From: Korobacter sp036501185 | GTDB lineage: Bacteria; Acidobacteriota; Terriglobia; Terriglobales; Acidobacteriaceae | Assembly (NCBI GenBank): GCA_036501185.1 | Contig: DASYAU010000070.1 | Coordinates: 9,113-73,112 of the forward strand | Length of the DNA: 64,000 nucleotides | Direction: 5' to 3' | Shown here: positions 33,232 to 41,826 of the stretch, piece after piece | How positions within the stretch are numbered: position 1 is the stretch's first letter | How the letters are laid out: each line of letters begins with the position of its first letter | Program-made: the position numbers and the translations under genes | The notes under the pieces: model-generated | What the model was told of the DNA's origin: nothing | Seen by the model: the letters and a program-made list of their open reading frames with translations, nothing else | The model's database searches: none

Positions 33232-34138
33232 GGCCAAATCCGCAGCCACCAAGACTGCCAAGCCGAAAGCGCCCGTCAAGGCGACCCGTATGGAAGAGCC
33301 TGTCGCTGTCGCCGTGCAGCAGCCGCGTCAGCCGGTATCCATCTCGCAAGGCATTGCACCCGTCGGCGACTCTCGCCAGGAAGGCCGATACGTCTACGGC
33401 ATCATCCAGGCTAAGGACCAGCTGCTGTTCGGCAAGATGGGCATCGGTGGCACCGGCGAGCAGGTTTACACCGTCGCCCACGGCGACATCTCCGCGGTCG
33501 TCAGCAAGACGCCTGTCTTCATCTTCGACCCCACCCGCGAAAACGCGCTTGCCCACGAGCACGTAATCGAAACCGTGATGAAGCAGTACACCATCATCCC
33601 GATGTCGTTCGGTACCGTGTTCCGCACCGACGACGACATTCGCGAAGTCCTGCGCTCCATCTATCCGTCGCTCAAAGACGTCCTCAAGCAGATGGAAGGC
33701 AAAGTCGAATTCGGACTGAAGGTCATGTGGGAACGCGACCACATCATCGACGAGCTCAAGAAAGAGCACGAAGAAATCCATCGCTTCCATCACGAGATTA
33801 CTCGCAAGCACCTGCAAAGTACGTACCTCGCCAGGATGCAGCTCGGCCGCATGATCGAGAAGGCGCTGCAGGAGCGCTCCACCGAATATGTTCGCGAGAT
33901 TTACGAAGATCTCCGCGGCGTTTGCGTGGCTTCGCGCGACAACAAGCCTATCGGCGACAAGATGATCATGAACGCGGCCTTCCTCATCCAGCGCGATCGC
34001 GAAGCCGAGTTCGATGCCGCCGTCAACCGCATTGCGAAGAAGTACGGCGACCGCCTCAACTTCAAATACACGGGCCCGTGGCCGCCGTATAACTTCGTGA
34101 ACATCCGCCTGAAACTCGAGCGGGGAACAGCAGGTTAG
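33200..34138 (+). CDS. gvpL: gas vesicle protein GvpL/GvpF (copy 3, long)
   Basis: A 312-residue GvpF/L protein, the longest of three here. A basic, Ala/Lys-rich tail of about 60 residues (TAIKAKSAATKTAKPKAPVK) precedes the family start YVYGIIQAKD. The motif IIPMSFGTVF, a long helical arm and the C-terminal KYTGPWPPYNFVNIRL are typical of GvpL. The start overlaps the receiver gene by 32 bases. Confidence 0.93.
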   Translation: MSPDKRSTAIKAKSAATKTAKPKAPVKATRMEEPVAVAVQQPRQPVSISQGIAPVGDSRQEGRYVYGIIQAKDQLLFGKMGIGGTGEQVYTVAHGDISAVVSKTPVFIFDPTRENALAHEHVIETVMKQYTIIPMSFGTVFRTDDDIREVLRSIYPSLKDVLKQMEGKVEFGLKVMWERDHIIDELKKEHEEIHRFHHEITRKHLQSTYLARMQLGRMIEKALQERSTEYVREIYEDLRGVCVASRDNKPIGDKMIMNAAFLIQRDREAEFDAAVNRIAKKYGDRLNFKYTGPWPPYNFVNIRLKLERGTAG

Positions 34139-34143
34139 AAAAC

Positions 34144-34485
34144 ATGCTCCTGATCGACGATCTCCTCCTCGCGCCACTTTCCGGATGGAAATTCATCATG
34201 CGGACTTTGATCAAGACCGCCGAGGAAGAGTGGACCAACGATGCGCCGCTGAAGGACGAACTCCTCCAGCTCCAGATCCGCCTGGAAAACGGCGACGTCA
34301 CGGAAGACGAATACGTCGTTCAGGAGCGTGACATCCTCGCTCGCCTCCACGAGGTGCAGCGCCACAAGATGGAATTGGCGGGCATCGACCCCGACAGCAT
34401 GGAAGGCGAAAACCGTGTCTTCGGAAAAGGCAACATGCCCACGCTGGAAGTCAGCACGCCTACCGATTTCGTCGACCACGAATAA
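34144..34485 (+). CDS. gvpG: gas vesicle protein GvpG
   Basis: A 113-residue protein with the GvpG N-terminal motif LLLAPLSGWKFIMRTLIKTAEEE and a helical middle ending in HEVQRHKMELAG. GvpG is a small assembly factor found next to gvpF/L in most gas-vesicle clusters. It is the last gene of the second operon, five bases after gvpL; the next gene is convergent. Confidence 0.9.
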   Translation: MLLIDDLLLAPLSGWKFIMRTLIKTAEEEWTNDAPLKDELLQLQIRLENGDVTEDEYVVQERDILARLHEVQRHKMELAGIDPDSMEGENRVFGKGNMPTLEVSTPTDFVDHE

Positions 34486-34541
34486 CCGCAGCTTTTCGGG
34501 CGTTTCATCCCGAGCGGAATCGTGCACCGCCCCGTTGACGT

Positions 34542-34931
34542 TTATTGCGTCTGGAACGTTCCCGTCAAACGCCCTGCGCCATGCTTGTTCTCAATGGCGA
34601 AGTAGTAGGTAGTGTGCGGCTGCAGGCCGTGGAGCATCACCTGGTGGTTGGTGGTGCCACCCGGCATAAATGCCGATTGCGACAGGTTATTCGGGTCGAG
34701 CCCGTAATTCACGCGCGTCGCGGCGACGCCATTCGTAGTCCAGTTCAGTACGGCGGAATGTGCGGTGACCTGTGCGACCGAGGGTCCGGAGGTCACGTCC
34801 ACGTTGTCACGGATTCCGTTTTGTGCTTCAGTTGAATTCTCCGCGCGCCGCTCCTGCGGCGACACCTGTGCGAAGCTTAGGCTGACGGCAAAGGCCAGCA
34901 TGGCGGTCAATAAGAGCAGTGCTCGTTTCAT
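34542..34931 (-). CDS. secreted fibronectin-III-like protein
   Basis: ATG at 34931 gives a protein of about 129 residues with a signal peptide (MKRALLLLTAMLAFAVSLSFAQ). The mature part has a single FnIII-like or purple-phosphatase-N-type beta sandwich: VLNWTTNGVAATRVNYG, then HGLQPHTTYYFAIE. There is no catalytic domain. Function unknown; it may bind surface or extracellular ligands. It is convergent with gvpG. Confidence 0.7.
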   Translation of the reverse strand: MKRALLLLTAMLAFAVSLSFAQVSPQERRAENSTEAQNGIRDNVDVTSGPSVAQVTAHSAVLNWTTNGVAATRVNYGLDPNNLSQSAFMPGGTTNHQVMLHGLQPHTTYYFAIENKHGAGRLTGTFQTQ

Positions 34932-34981
34932 GCATTTCCTCCCAAGCAAGTTCGATGGCGCACTTTTGTGGTGGGATGGCC

Positions 34982-36412
34982 TCAGCGCGCGGATAACGGG
35001 GTGCTCACGCTTTCCAGAGATTGCCGTTCAGCCTTCACCCCAATGGCCCATTCCACGGCAGCGGCAGCGATCATGAGAGATGCACCGACGACATAGCCAT
35101 AGAAGAGATTGCTGCGCGATTTCGTTCCAATGAGAAAGCCGAAGAATACCGGGCCAGCGACTCCGCCGACGAGGGTTCCGCAGGCATAAAAAACCGCGAT
35201 CGCCATGCCACGAATTTCGAGCGGGAAAATTTCGCTGACGGTGAGATATGCAGAACTGGCAGCCGACGAGGCAATGAAGAAAATCACCGTCCAGCAGAGG
35301 GCCTGGGTTCTAGCCGTCAACATGCCCTCGCGGAACATCCATCCGCTCAGTAAGAGCAAAACACCTGAGAGGAAGTAGGTGATGGTGATCATTGGCTTGC
35401 GACCGACGGAATCGAACAACCGGCCCACGGTAAGGGGCCCGATGAAATTCCCAATCGCGAATGGAAAGAGATAAAGACCCACGCTCTGCTCGGGAACCTG
35501 GTAGAACTCGATGAGCACGAGCGCGTAGGTGAAGAAGATAGCGTTATAGAAAAACGCCTGCGACGACATCAGGACCAATCCCAAGATCGATCGGCGTCGA
35601 TGTTTATGGGCGACGGTGTCCCATATCTCGCCCAACGGTGTGTGCGTGCGCGTCTGGATGCGGGTGTAGCGGCCGGGTGAGTCGGGACACTCGGGCAGGC
35701 TCGCGATGGTCTTTTCGATCTCGCACAGCGTGGCTTCGGCCTCGTGCTCACGGCCGTGAATCATAAGCCAGCGCGGCGATTCGGGCACCGACTTGCGCAG
35801 GAAGAGAATGATCGTCCCGAGCACTGCGCCGATCCCGAAAGCGAGCCTCCAACCGACATTGATCGATACGAGGCCCATATCGAGCAGCACGATTGTCCCG
35901 GCGGAGCCAAGTGCGGCGCCGATCCAGAATGTGGAGTTGATGATGAGGTCGACACCGCCGCGCACGCGCGCTGGGATGAGTTCGTCAATCGCCGAATTGA
36001 TGGCCGAGTACTCGCCGCCAATGCCTGCACCCGTGAGCGCGCGGAAGAGAGCGTAGCTCCAGAAGCTCCACGAGAGGGCCGTCGCTGCAGTGGAAAGCAA
36101 GTACACCAGCAGCGTGACCATGAAGAGTTTCTTGCGGCCCAGGCGATCAGTTAGATATCCGAAAAGCACAGCACCGGCGACCGCGCCAACCAGATAAAAC
36201 GTAGCGCTGGCGCCGACCTGGGCGTCGCTCAGGTGCAGCGTGTCAGAGCGGCGAAGCACACCGCCAACCGCGCCGGCGAGGGTGACTTCGAGGCCGTCGA
36301 GCACCCAGGTGATGCCGAGGGCGATGACTACGCCCCAGTGCCAGCGACTCCAGGGCAGGCGATCCAGCCGGGCAGGGATATCGCTTTCGACGATGCCACC
36401 GATGGTCGCCAT
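34982..36412 (-). CDS. MFS transporter (sugar or metabolite proton symporter type)
   Basis: A 476-residue major facilitator transporter with 12 hydrophobic segments. ATG at 36412 starts MATIGGIVESDIPARLDRLPWSRWHW; the longer frame upstream runs into dinB. Family signatures are visible: GYLTDRLGRKKLFM between segments two and three, and ALFRALTGAGIGGEYSA in the first half. The type resembles the aromatic-acid and sugar symporter groups; the substrate is not determinable. It is transcribed with dinB and the SDR gene upstream. Confidence 0.85.
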   Translation of the reverse strand: MATIGGIVESDIPARLDRLPWSRWHWGVVIALGITWVLDGLEVTLAGAVGGVLRRSDTLHLSDAQVGASATFYLVGAVAGAVLFGYLTDRLGRKKLFMVTLLVYLLSTAATALSWSFWSYALFRALTGAGIGGEYSAINSAIDELIPARVRGGVDLIINSTFWIGAALGSAGTIVLLDMGLVSINVGWRLAFGIGAVLGTIILFLRKSVPESPRWLMIHGREHEAEATLCEIEKTIASLPECPDSPGRYTRIQTRTHTPLGEIWDTVAHKHRRRSILGLVLMSSQAFFYNAIFFTYALVLIEFYQVPEQSVGLYLFPFAIGNFIGPLTVGRLFDSVGRKPMITITYFLSGVLLLLSGWMFREGMLTARTQALCWTVIFFIASSAASSAYLTVSEIFPLEIRGMAIAVFYACGTLVGGVAGPVFFGFLIGTKSRSNLFYGYVVGASLMIAAAAVEWAIGVKAERQSLESVSTPLSAR

Positions 36413-36419
36413 GGCAGAT

Positions 36420-36905
36420 TTACGAGTGCCAGATTCCCAAGATGCGGCGCAGTGCGACGATTTCGCCGAGGTGGTAAGCGTTGTGGTCGGCGATAAGCAG
36501 CGCCTCACGCAGCAGGTTCTCGCCGTTACCCCAGGGAAACGGCTTTTCCAGATCGCTCTTCGGGTCCTTGAGCAGGTTCTCGAATTCCTTCAGGTCAGCC
36601 TTGATCTGGTGAATAGATTCTTCCCACGCCTTGGCGTTCGGGGGATCGGGATCTTTTGGCCAATAGCCATCGGGCCACTTTGGTGAGTGGTAGCTCCCGT
36701 CGGAGTTCTTACTGAAGCGCACGATGTCGTGCTGCGCAATGCGTATGTGTTCGAGCAGTTGCCACGCCGAATAAGGCAGGCCGGCGGGTTTCACCCCACG
36801 CTTCTCGGCAGGGAATTCCTTTGTGGCGTCATCAAGAGTCGCGTGAGCGTTGCCGCCCTTGAGGAGGGCGAGCAGTTGTTTATGAAGTTCGTCTTGCAAC
36901 GGCAT
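36420..36905 (-). CDS. DinB-family protein
   Basis: A 161-residue four-helix protein with the DinB metal-site histidines H53 (LLEHIRIAQHD), H141 and H145 (LIADHNAYHLGE). DinB proteins are a broad family of nickel- or zinc-binding thiol transferase-like proteins; DNA-damage induction in Bacillus gave the name but is not implied here. It lies seven bases after the MFS start on the same strand. Confidence 0.85.
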   Translation of the reverse strand: MPLQDELHKQLLALLKGGNAHATLDDATKEFPAEKRGVKPAGLPYSAWQLLEHIRIAQHDIVRFSKNSDGSYHSPKWPDGYWPKDPDPPNAKAWEESIHQIKADLKEFENLLKDPKSDLEKPFPWGNGENLLREALLIADHNAYHLGEIVALRRILGIWHS

Positions 36906-36914
36906 TTGTTTTCC

Positions 36915-37952
36915 TTATGCGACGCGCAGTTTGCGGCGGACTCTCCGGCGGATCCTTCGATCGCTGAGCGCTGCCGCCAGCATCCCAATACCGGCCACTC
37001 CAGCGAGAATCCAGTTGCGGTTGAAGTCCAACCAGACTTCCAGGCTGGCATGCTTCGCACGCGCGTCGAAGTCTCCGTGAGTTCGATGCGTGCCGGGCAC
37101 ATAATTCCACAAATTGTTTGGACGGTTCGGGTCTGCGTGGCCGTCATACTGCTGGGCATCGTAACCGGTGTGGCCAAGATAGCGATCGAGCAGCCCGGGG
37201 ATGAATTTCTGCCCAACAATGGCTTCTACCGTGGGCAAGCCGATCCAATATTCGCGGCGGGGGTTGCGGGCCTGCGCGGCGCGCCAAACAGCTTCCGCTG
37301 AGATTTCGGGTTCGTAGATCGGTGGCACCGGTTGCGGCTTGCGTGGCAGGCGGCTTTTCACCCAATCGAACTGGACGGTGTTCATGGCCGGCATTTGTAC
37401 GATGGTGACTTTCACGTTGCTGCGATCGTGATGGAGTTCGCAGCGCAGCGAGTCGGTAAATCCTGCGATGGCGTGCTTGGCGGCGCAGTAAGCCGATTGC
37501 AGGGGAATACTGCGATACGCAAGCGCCGAGCCGACCTGGACAATGGTTCCGCGATCGCGCGGCAGCATCCGTCGCAGCGCGGCGAGGGTGCCATAGACGT
37601 AGCCGAGATATGTGACCTCGGTGACGCGGCGGTATTCGTCGGCTTCCATTTCTTTGATGGGCGAAAAGACCGAAACCATTGCGTTGTTGACCCACACGTC
37701 GATAGGGCCGAGTTCCTGCTCCACGCGAGCGGCGGCGGCTTCCACCGCTTTGGCGTCAGAAACATCGAGCGGAAGAACGAGCGCATGGCCGCCAATCTGT
37801 TCGCATTCACGTCGAGCGGCTTCGAGCGCTTCGGGGTTGCGGGCGACGAGTCCGATACGCGCTCCGCGTTTTGCAAAGGAATGAGCGATGGCCCGGCCAA
37901 GCCCCGCCGATGCGCCAGTGACAATAACTGTTTGAGGACGATCCGTTGACAT
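36915..37952 (-). CDS. short-chain dehydrogenase/reductase with C-terminal membrane segment
   Basis: ATG at 37952 gives a 345-residue SDR with TGASAGLGRAIA for NAD(P) binding, NNAMV, the catalytic Ser region VGSALAYRS and the Y-x3-K pair in AYCAAKHA. After the Rossmann fold, about 90 residues end in one membrane segment (NWILAGVAGIGMLAAALS) followed by basic residues (RRIRRRVRRKLR), which is an unusual addition for SDRs. The substrate is unknown. The gene is divergent from the VPS10-like gene. Confidence 0.82.
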   Translation of the reverse strand: MSTDRPQTVIVTGASAGLGRAIAHSFAKRGARIGLVARNPEALEAARRECEQIGGHALVLPLDVSDAKAVEAAAARVEQELGPIDVWVNNAMVSVFSPIKEMEADEYRRVTEVTYLGYVYGTLAALRRMLPRDRGTIVQVGSALAYRSIPLQSAYCAAKHAIAGFTDSLRCELHHDRSNVKVTIVQMPAMNTVQFDWVKSRLPRKPQPVPPIYEPEISAEAVWRAAQARNPRREYWIGLPTVEAIVGQKFIPGLLDRYLGHTGYDAQQYDGHADPNRPNNLWNYVPGTHRTHGDFDARAKHASLEVWLDFNRNWILAGVAGIGMLAAALSDRRIRRRVRRKLRVA

Positions 37953-38026
37953 ACAGGGTTGGATGGGAGGCTGGCGCAAGACGATGCCGCGCACTGTTGT
38001 ATCCTCGATGCAATCTGGAGGAAGCC

Positions 38027-41000
38027 TTGGTTCGTAATTTTCTTGCGTTCTGCTCAAACGCATTCTTACTTTTCCTGCTCAGCTGCTCTGTTATCGCCGG
38101 TGCACAGCAGGTGGATCCATCGTTGTATGCGCAACTCCATTGGCGGCTCGTAGGCCCGTTTCGCGCGGGCCGCGCCATTAGCGCAACCGGAATCTCCGGA
38201 AATCCCAGCACCTACTACTTCGGAGCGGTGGGCGGAGGCGTGTGGAAGACGACGGACTCCGGCATGACATGGCAGCCAATTATGGATTCGCAGCCGGTTG
38301 CGTCGATTGGCGCAGTCGCCGTCGCGCCTTCTGATCCGAACGTGATCTACGTGGGTAGCGGCGAGGCCGACATGCGCTCGCAGATTGGGTATGGAAACGG
38401 GATGTACCGTTCCGCCGATGGCGGCAAGACCTGGACGCACATTGGGCTTGAGGATTCGCGGCAAATTGGCACGGTCCTCGTAGATCCGCACGATGCGAAC
38501 GTTGTATACGCAGCCGTGCTTGGGCATGCGTACGGGCCGAACCCGGAACGCGGCGTCTACAAGACGAGCGATGCCGGCCAGACGTGGAAGGCCGTGTTGC
38601 ACAAGGACGACGACACGGGTGCAATTGACCTCGCGTTTGATCCCCAGGATTCGCAGACGATTTATGCGTCGATGTGGCAGACGCGTCGACCGCCGTGGGT
38701 GGTGTATCCGGCGTCGAATGGGCCGGAGAGTGGACTTTATAGGTCCACTGATGCTGGAGCGCATTGGACGCAGCTTGCGAATGGGCTGCCGACGCAGGGA
38801 ATTGGACGCATCGGGATTGCCGTGGCGCCGAGCGACCACACCCGCCTGTACGCCATTGTGGATGCGAAGGAGGGAGGCCTCTATCGCTCGGACGATGCAG
38901 GAGCGTCGTGGCAGAAGATGGACGACGACCATCGGATCTGGGGACGCGGCTGGTATTTCGGAGTAGTTGCTGTCGATCCGAAGAACCCGGACTTGCTGTA
39001 CGTATCGAACACATCGATGTATCGCTCAAGCGATGGTGGGAAGACGTTCGTCGCATTTAAGGGCGCACCTGGTGGCGACGATTACCACAGTATCTGGATC
39101 GCTCCGGAAGATGGCCGGCGGATGATCATCAGTAGCGACCAGGGGACGGTCATCACCTTTAACGGCGGCGAGACTTGGAGCTCCTGGTACAACCAGCCGA
39201 CGGCGCAGATGTATCACGTGGCCACGGACAACGCTTATCCGTACTGGCTTTGGGGCGCGCAGCAAGATAGCGGCGCGATTGCGGTGAAGAGCCGCAGCAA
39301 GTACGCGTCGATTACGGAGCGAGACTGGAAGGGCGTGAATGTGGGTGGCGAGAGCATGATGATCGCCCCCGATCCCCTGGATCCGAACATTGCGTACGGG
39401 GGGACGGTTTCGCGATACCAGGCCGACCTGTCGCAAGACCAGGATGTTTCGCCAACACTCGGGCTGGATAGAACCTTCCGCCAAACGTGGACGCTGCCGC
39501 TCGCGATTTCGCCGGCCGATCCGCACAAGATGTATTTCAGCCATCAGCAGGTTTTTCGCACGGTGAATGGCGGGAAAACCTGGACAGCAATCAGCCAGGA
39601 CCTCACGCGTGAGAACCCGGGCGTTCCGTCGAATCTTGATCCGATTACCGCGAAATACGGCTTAGATGCTCCGCGTAAGGGCGTTGTGTATTCGATTGCG
39701 CCTTCGCCGCTGGATGCCAACCTGCTGTGGGTGGGCACCGACGATGGGCGGATCTGGCGAACGCATGACGATGGCGCGCACTGGAATGCCGTGACCCCAC
39801 AAGCGCTGACATCCTGGAGCAAAGTGGCAACTCTAGAGGCTGGCCACTATGACAAGCTGACGGCGTACGCAGCCGTCGATCGCCATCGACTGGAGGACTA
39901 CAAGCCATACATCTATCGCACCCGCGATGGTGGAAAAAGTTGGCAGCAGATCGCGAACGGAATTCCCGACGGCGCGTTTGTGAACGTGATCCGCGAAGAT
40001 CCGAAGCGGCACGGACTGCTCTATGCCGGAACCGAGGCCGGGATCTACATCAGCTTCGATGACGGCGAGAACTGGCAGTCGTTCCAGATGAACCTGCCGA
40101 CCGTGTCCGTGCGCGACATTGCGTTTCATGGCGACGACATTGTCATCGCAACCTTCGGGCGGTCGTTCTGGGTGCTGGATGATGTGACATCTTTGCGCGA
40201 AGTGAAAGCTGATGTCGCGTCGGAAGATGCGCGCTTTTTCAAGCCGCAGGTGGCCGTGCGCACTCGTCCGGGAACGGACGAGGCGACGCCGTATCCGCCG
40301 GAAATTGCACACGGAGACAATCCGGCGGTGGGTGCGATTTTCGATTACTACCTGAAGGATGATTCGACGGCACCGGTGACGTTGGAGATCTTTAATGCCA
40401 AGGGCGAGAGCGTTCGGAAATTTTCAAGCGACCACAATACCGCGCCGCCCGATCCAAAGCAATTTGACTTCCCGGCGCACTGGGTAAAGCTGGCAACCCC
40501 ACTGCTGGCGACGAAGGGCATGCATCGCTTTGTTTGGGACCTGCACACCGAAATTCCAGGCGTAACTGGAGGATCATGGCGCCGCGCGAATGGCGTCTGG
40601 GTGCTGCCGGGCGAATACAAAGTGGTGTTGACCGTCGCAGGGAAGAGCTACGCACAGCCGCTGACTCTGAAGATGGATCCGCGGGTGAAGACCACGCCCG
40701 TAGACCTGCAGCAGCAATACGCCGTTTCACAGCGGGCGGCGCATTTGGTGCAGAAATTATCGGCAGAATTGGCGCGGGGAGCGTCCATTGAGAAGCAGCT
40801 TGGCGCAGAGCCAAGTTCGCCGGCTGTGGAATCATTCAAGCAGAAGCTTACGGCCGTTCTCGGGAAAGCGGACCTGAGCTACGGCTCCGCTTCGACGCCG
40901 GTGGATACCGACACCACCAGTCTTCGGCATATTGCCGGCAAGATGCGCATGGTGCTGTATTCGCTTCAGAGCGCTGATTTGGCACCGACAACCGGCCAGG

Positions 41001-41179
41001 AATCCGCGTTGGCGCATTACGAGAAGGTATTCGCGACCACCGAACAGCAGTGGAACAGCCTGGTGAAATTGGATTTGCAACAACTGAACCAGGCACTAAA
41101 AGCAAGCGGCGCGCGCGAGATCTCGAAATCTGCGAGCACGCCGGTGCAGGACGAAGGAGGAGATGACGACGACCGCTAG
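38027..41179 (+). CDS. exported VPS10/BNR-repeat beta-propeller protein
   Basis: A protein of about 1050 residues. TTG at 38027 is the likely start, with GGAGG at 38017-38021 and a signal peptide right after it (FLAFCSNAFLLFLLSCSVIAGAQ). Much of it consists of VPS10/sortilin-type and BNR blades with the pattern SxDGGxTW: SADGGKTWTH, TSDAGQTWK, SSDGGKTFV, TRDGGKSWQQ. The C-terminal part has GMHRFVWDLHTE, which is seen in acidobacterial and planctomycete glycosyl-hydrolase-annotated propellers of unproven activity. The stop shares CTAG with the convergent DUF4337 gene. Confidence 0.82.
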   Translation: MVRNFLAFCSNAFLLFLLSCSVIAGAQQVDPSLYAQLHWRLVGPFRAGRAISATGISGNPSTYYFGAVGGGVWKTTDSGMTWQPIMDSQPVASIGAVAVAPSDPNVIYVGSGEADMRSQIGYGNGMYRSADGGKTWTHIGLEDSRQIGTVLVDPHDANVVYAAVLGHAYGPNPERGVYKTSDAGQTWKAVLHKDDDTGAIDLAFDPQDSQTIYASMWQTRRPPWVVYPASNGPESGLYRSTDAGAHWTQLANGLPTQGIGRIGIAVAPSDHTRLYAIVDAKEGGLYRSDDAGASWQKMDDDHRIWGRGWYFGVVAVDPKNPDLLYVSNTSMYRSSDGGKTFVAFKGAPGGDDYHSIWIAPEDGRRMIISSDQGTVITFNGGETWSSWYNQPTAQMYHVATDNAYPYWLWGAQQDSGAIAVKSRSKYASITERDWKGVNVGGESMMIAPDPLDPNIAYGGTVSRYQADLSQDQDVSPTLGLDRTFRQTWTLPLAISPADPHKMYFSHQQVFRTVNGGKTWTAISQDLTRENPGVPSNLDPITAKYGLDAPRKGVVYSIAPSPLDANLLWVGTDDGRIWRTHDDGAHWNAVTPQALTSWSKVATLEAGHYDKLTAYAAVDRHRLEDYKPYIYRTRDGGKSWQQIANGIPDGAFVNVIREDPKRHGLLYAGTEAGIYISFDDGENWQSFQMNLPTVSVRDIAFHGDDIVIATFGRSFWVLDDVTSLREVKADVASEDARFFKPQVAVRTRPGTDEATPYPPEIAHGDNPAVGAIFDYYLKDDSTAPVTLEIFNAKGESVRKFSSDHNTAPPDPKQFDFPAHWVKLATPLLATKGMHRFVWDLHTEIPGVTGGSWRRANGVWVLPGEYKVVLTVAGKSYAQPLTLKMDPRVKTTPVDLQQQYAVSQRAAHLVQKLSAELARGASIEKQLGAEPSSPAVESFKQKLTAVLGKADLSYGSASTPVDTDTTSLRHIAGKMRMVLYSLQSADLAPTTGQESALAHYEKVFATTEQQWNSLVKLDLQQLNQALKASGAREISKSASTPVQDEGGDDDDR

Positions 41180-41739
41180 TGAAGCGTGAGACCGATGATC
41201 ACGACTATGACGCCAGCGGCGCCGATCGCCATGCCTGCATACCAGAAGATCCGATTGCTGGTGAGTAGCGTGAGAGAAGTGATGACGAGCGCGACTTCGA
41301 GAAAGCCTTCGGCAAGGTCATAGCGATCGGCGCGGCGGGCTACGAGGGTCTTCTCGTTCTCGATCTCTTTCGCCTTGTCGTTGATCTTGTCGATGTCTTC
41401 GCGCTCTTTCTTCGAGCGCTCGACATACTTCTCTTTCAGCTTCTCAATGCTCTCGCGATTTTTGTCATCTTTCGTGTCGGCTTGCAGGACGGCGAGCACG
41501 TCGGCCACCTGGTCGGCCATCACGCCGCGTTCTTTCTTGAACTGATAGAAGTTGTACTGGTCGGTACGATCGTTCGAGAGCACGGTCTCTTCCGTATGTG
41601 CACGATGTCCGAGCAGCGTGGCTGCCGCGAGAATCACGGCCAGGACCGACATGGTGAAACTGACTTCGAGCATCTTGGCTTGTTCGCCGCGCTCGGCCTG
41701 CTCACGAAGTTCGTTCAGTTCCTCGCCTGCATTTTCCAT
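41176..41739 (-). CDS. DUF4337 membrane protein
   Basis: A 187-residue protein with a hydrophobic segment at about 24-44, a charged coiled coil (KKERGVMADQVADVLAVL and ERSKKEREDIDKINDKAKEI) and two C-terminal membrane segments (about 142-160, 165-185). This arrangement fits DUF4337 as I recall it, a family of unknown function found near membrane proteins in Proteobacteria and Acidobacteriota. It ends against the VPS10-like gene. Confidence 0.75.
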   Translation of the reverse strand: MENAGEELNELREQAERGEQAKMLEVSFTMSVLAVILAAATLLGHRAHTEETVLSNDRTDQYNFYQFKKERGVMADQVADVLAVLQADTKDDKNRESIEKLKEKYVERSKKEREDIDKINDKAKEIENEKTLVARRADRYDLAEGFLEVALVITSLTLLTSNRIFWYAGMAIGAAGVIVVIIGLTLH

Positions 41740-41826
41740 TCAGCGGGGTCTCCGGTCGGGAATTGTTCTGCGTAGAGAGGATGGTATGAGAACTTTCCCC
41801 AGCGCACAAGCGCGTTAGGTAGGCGT

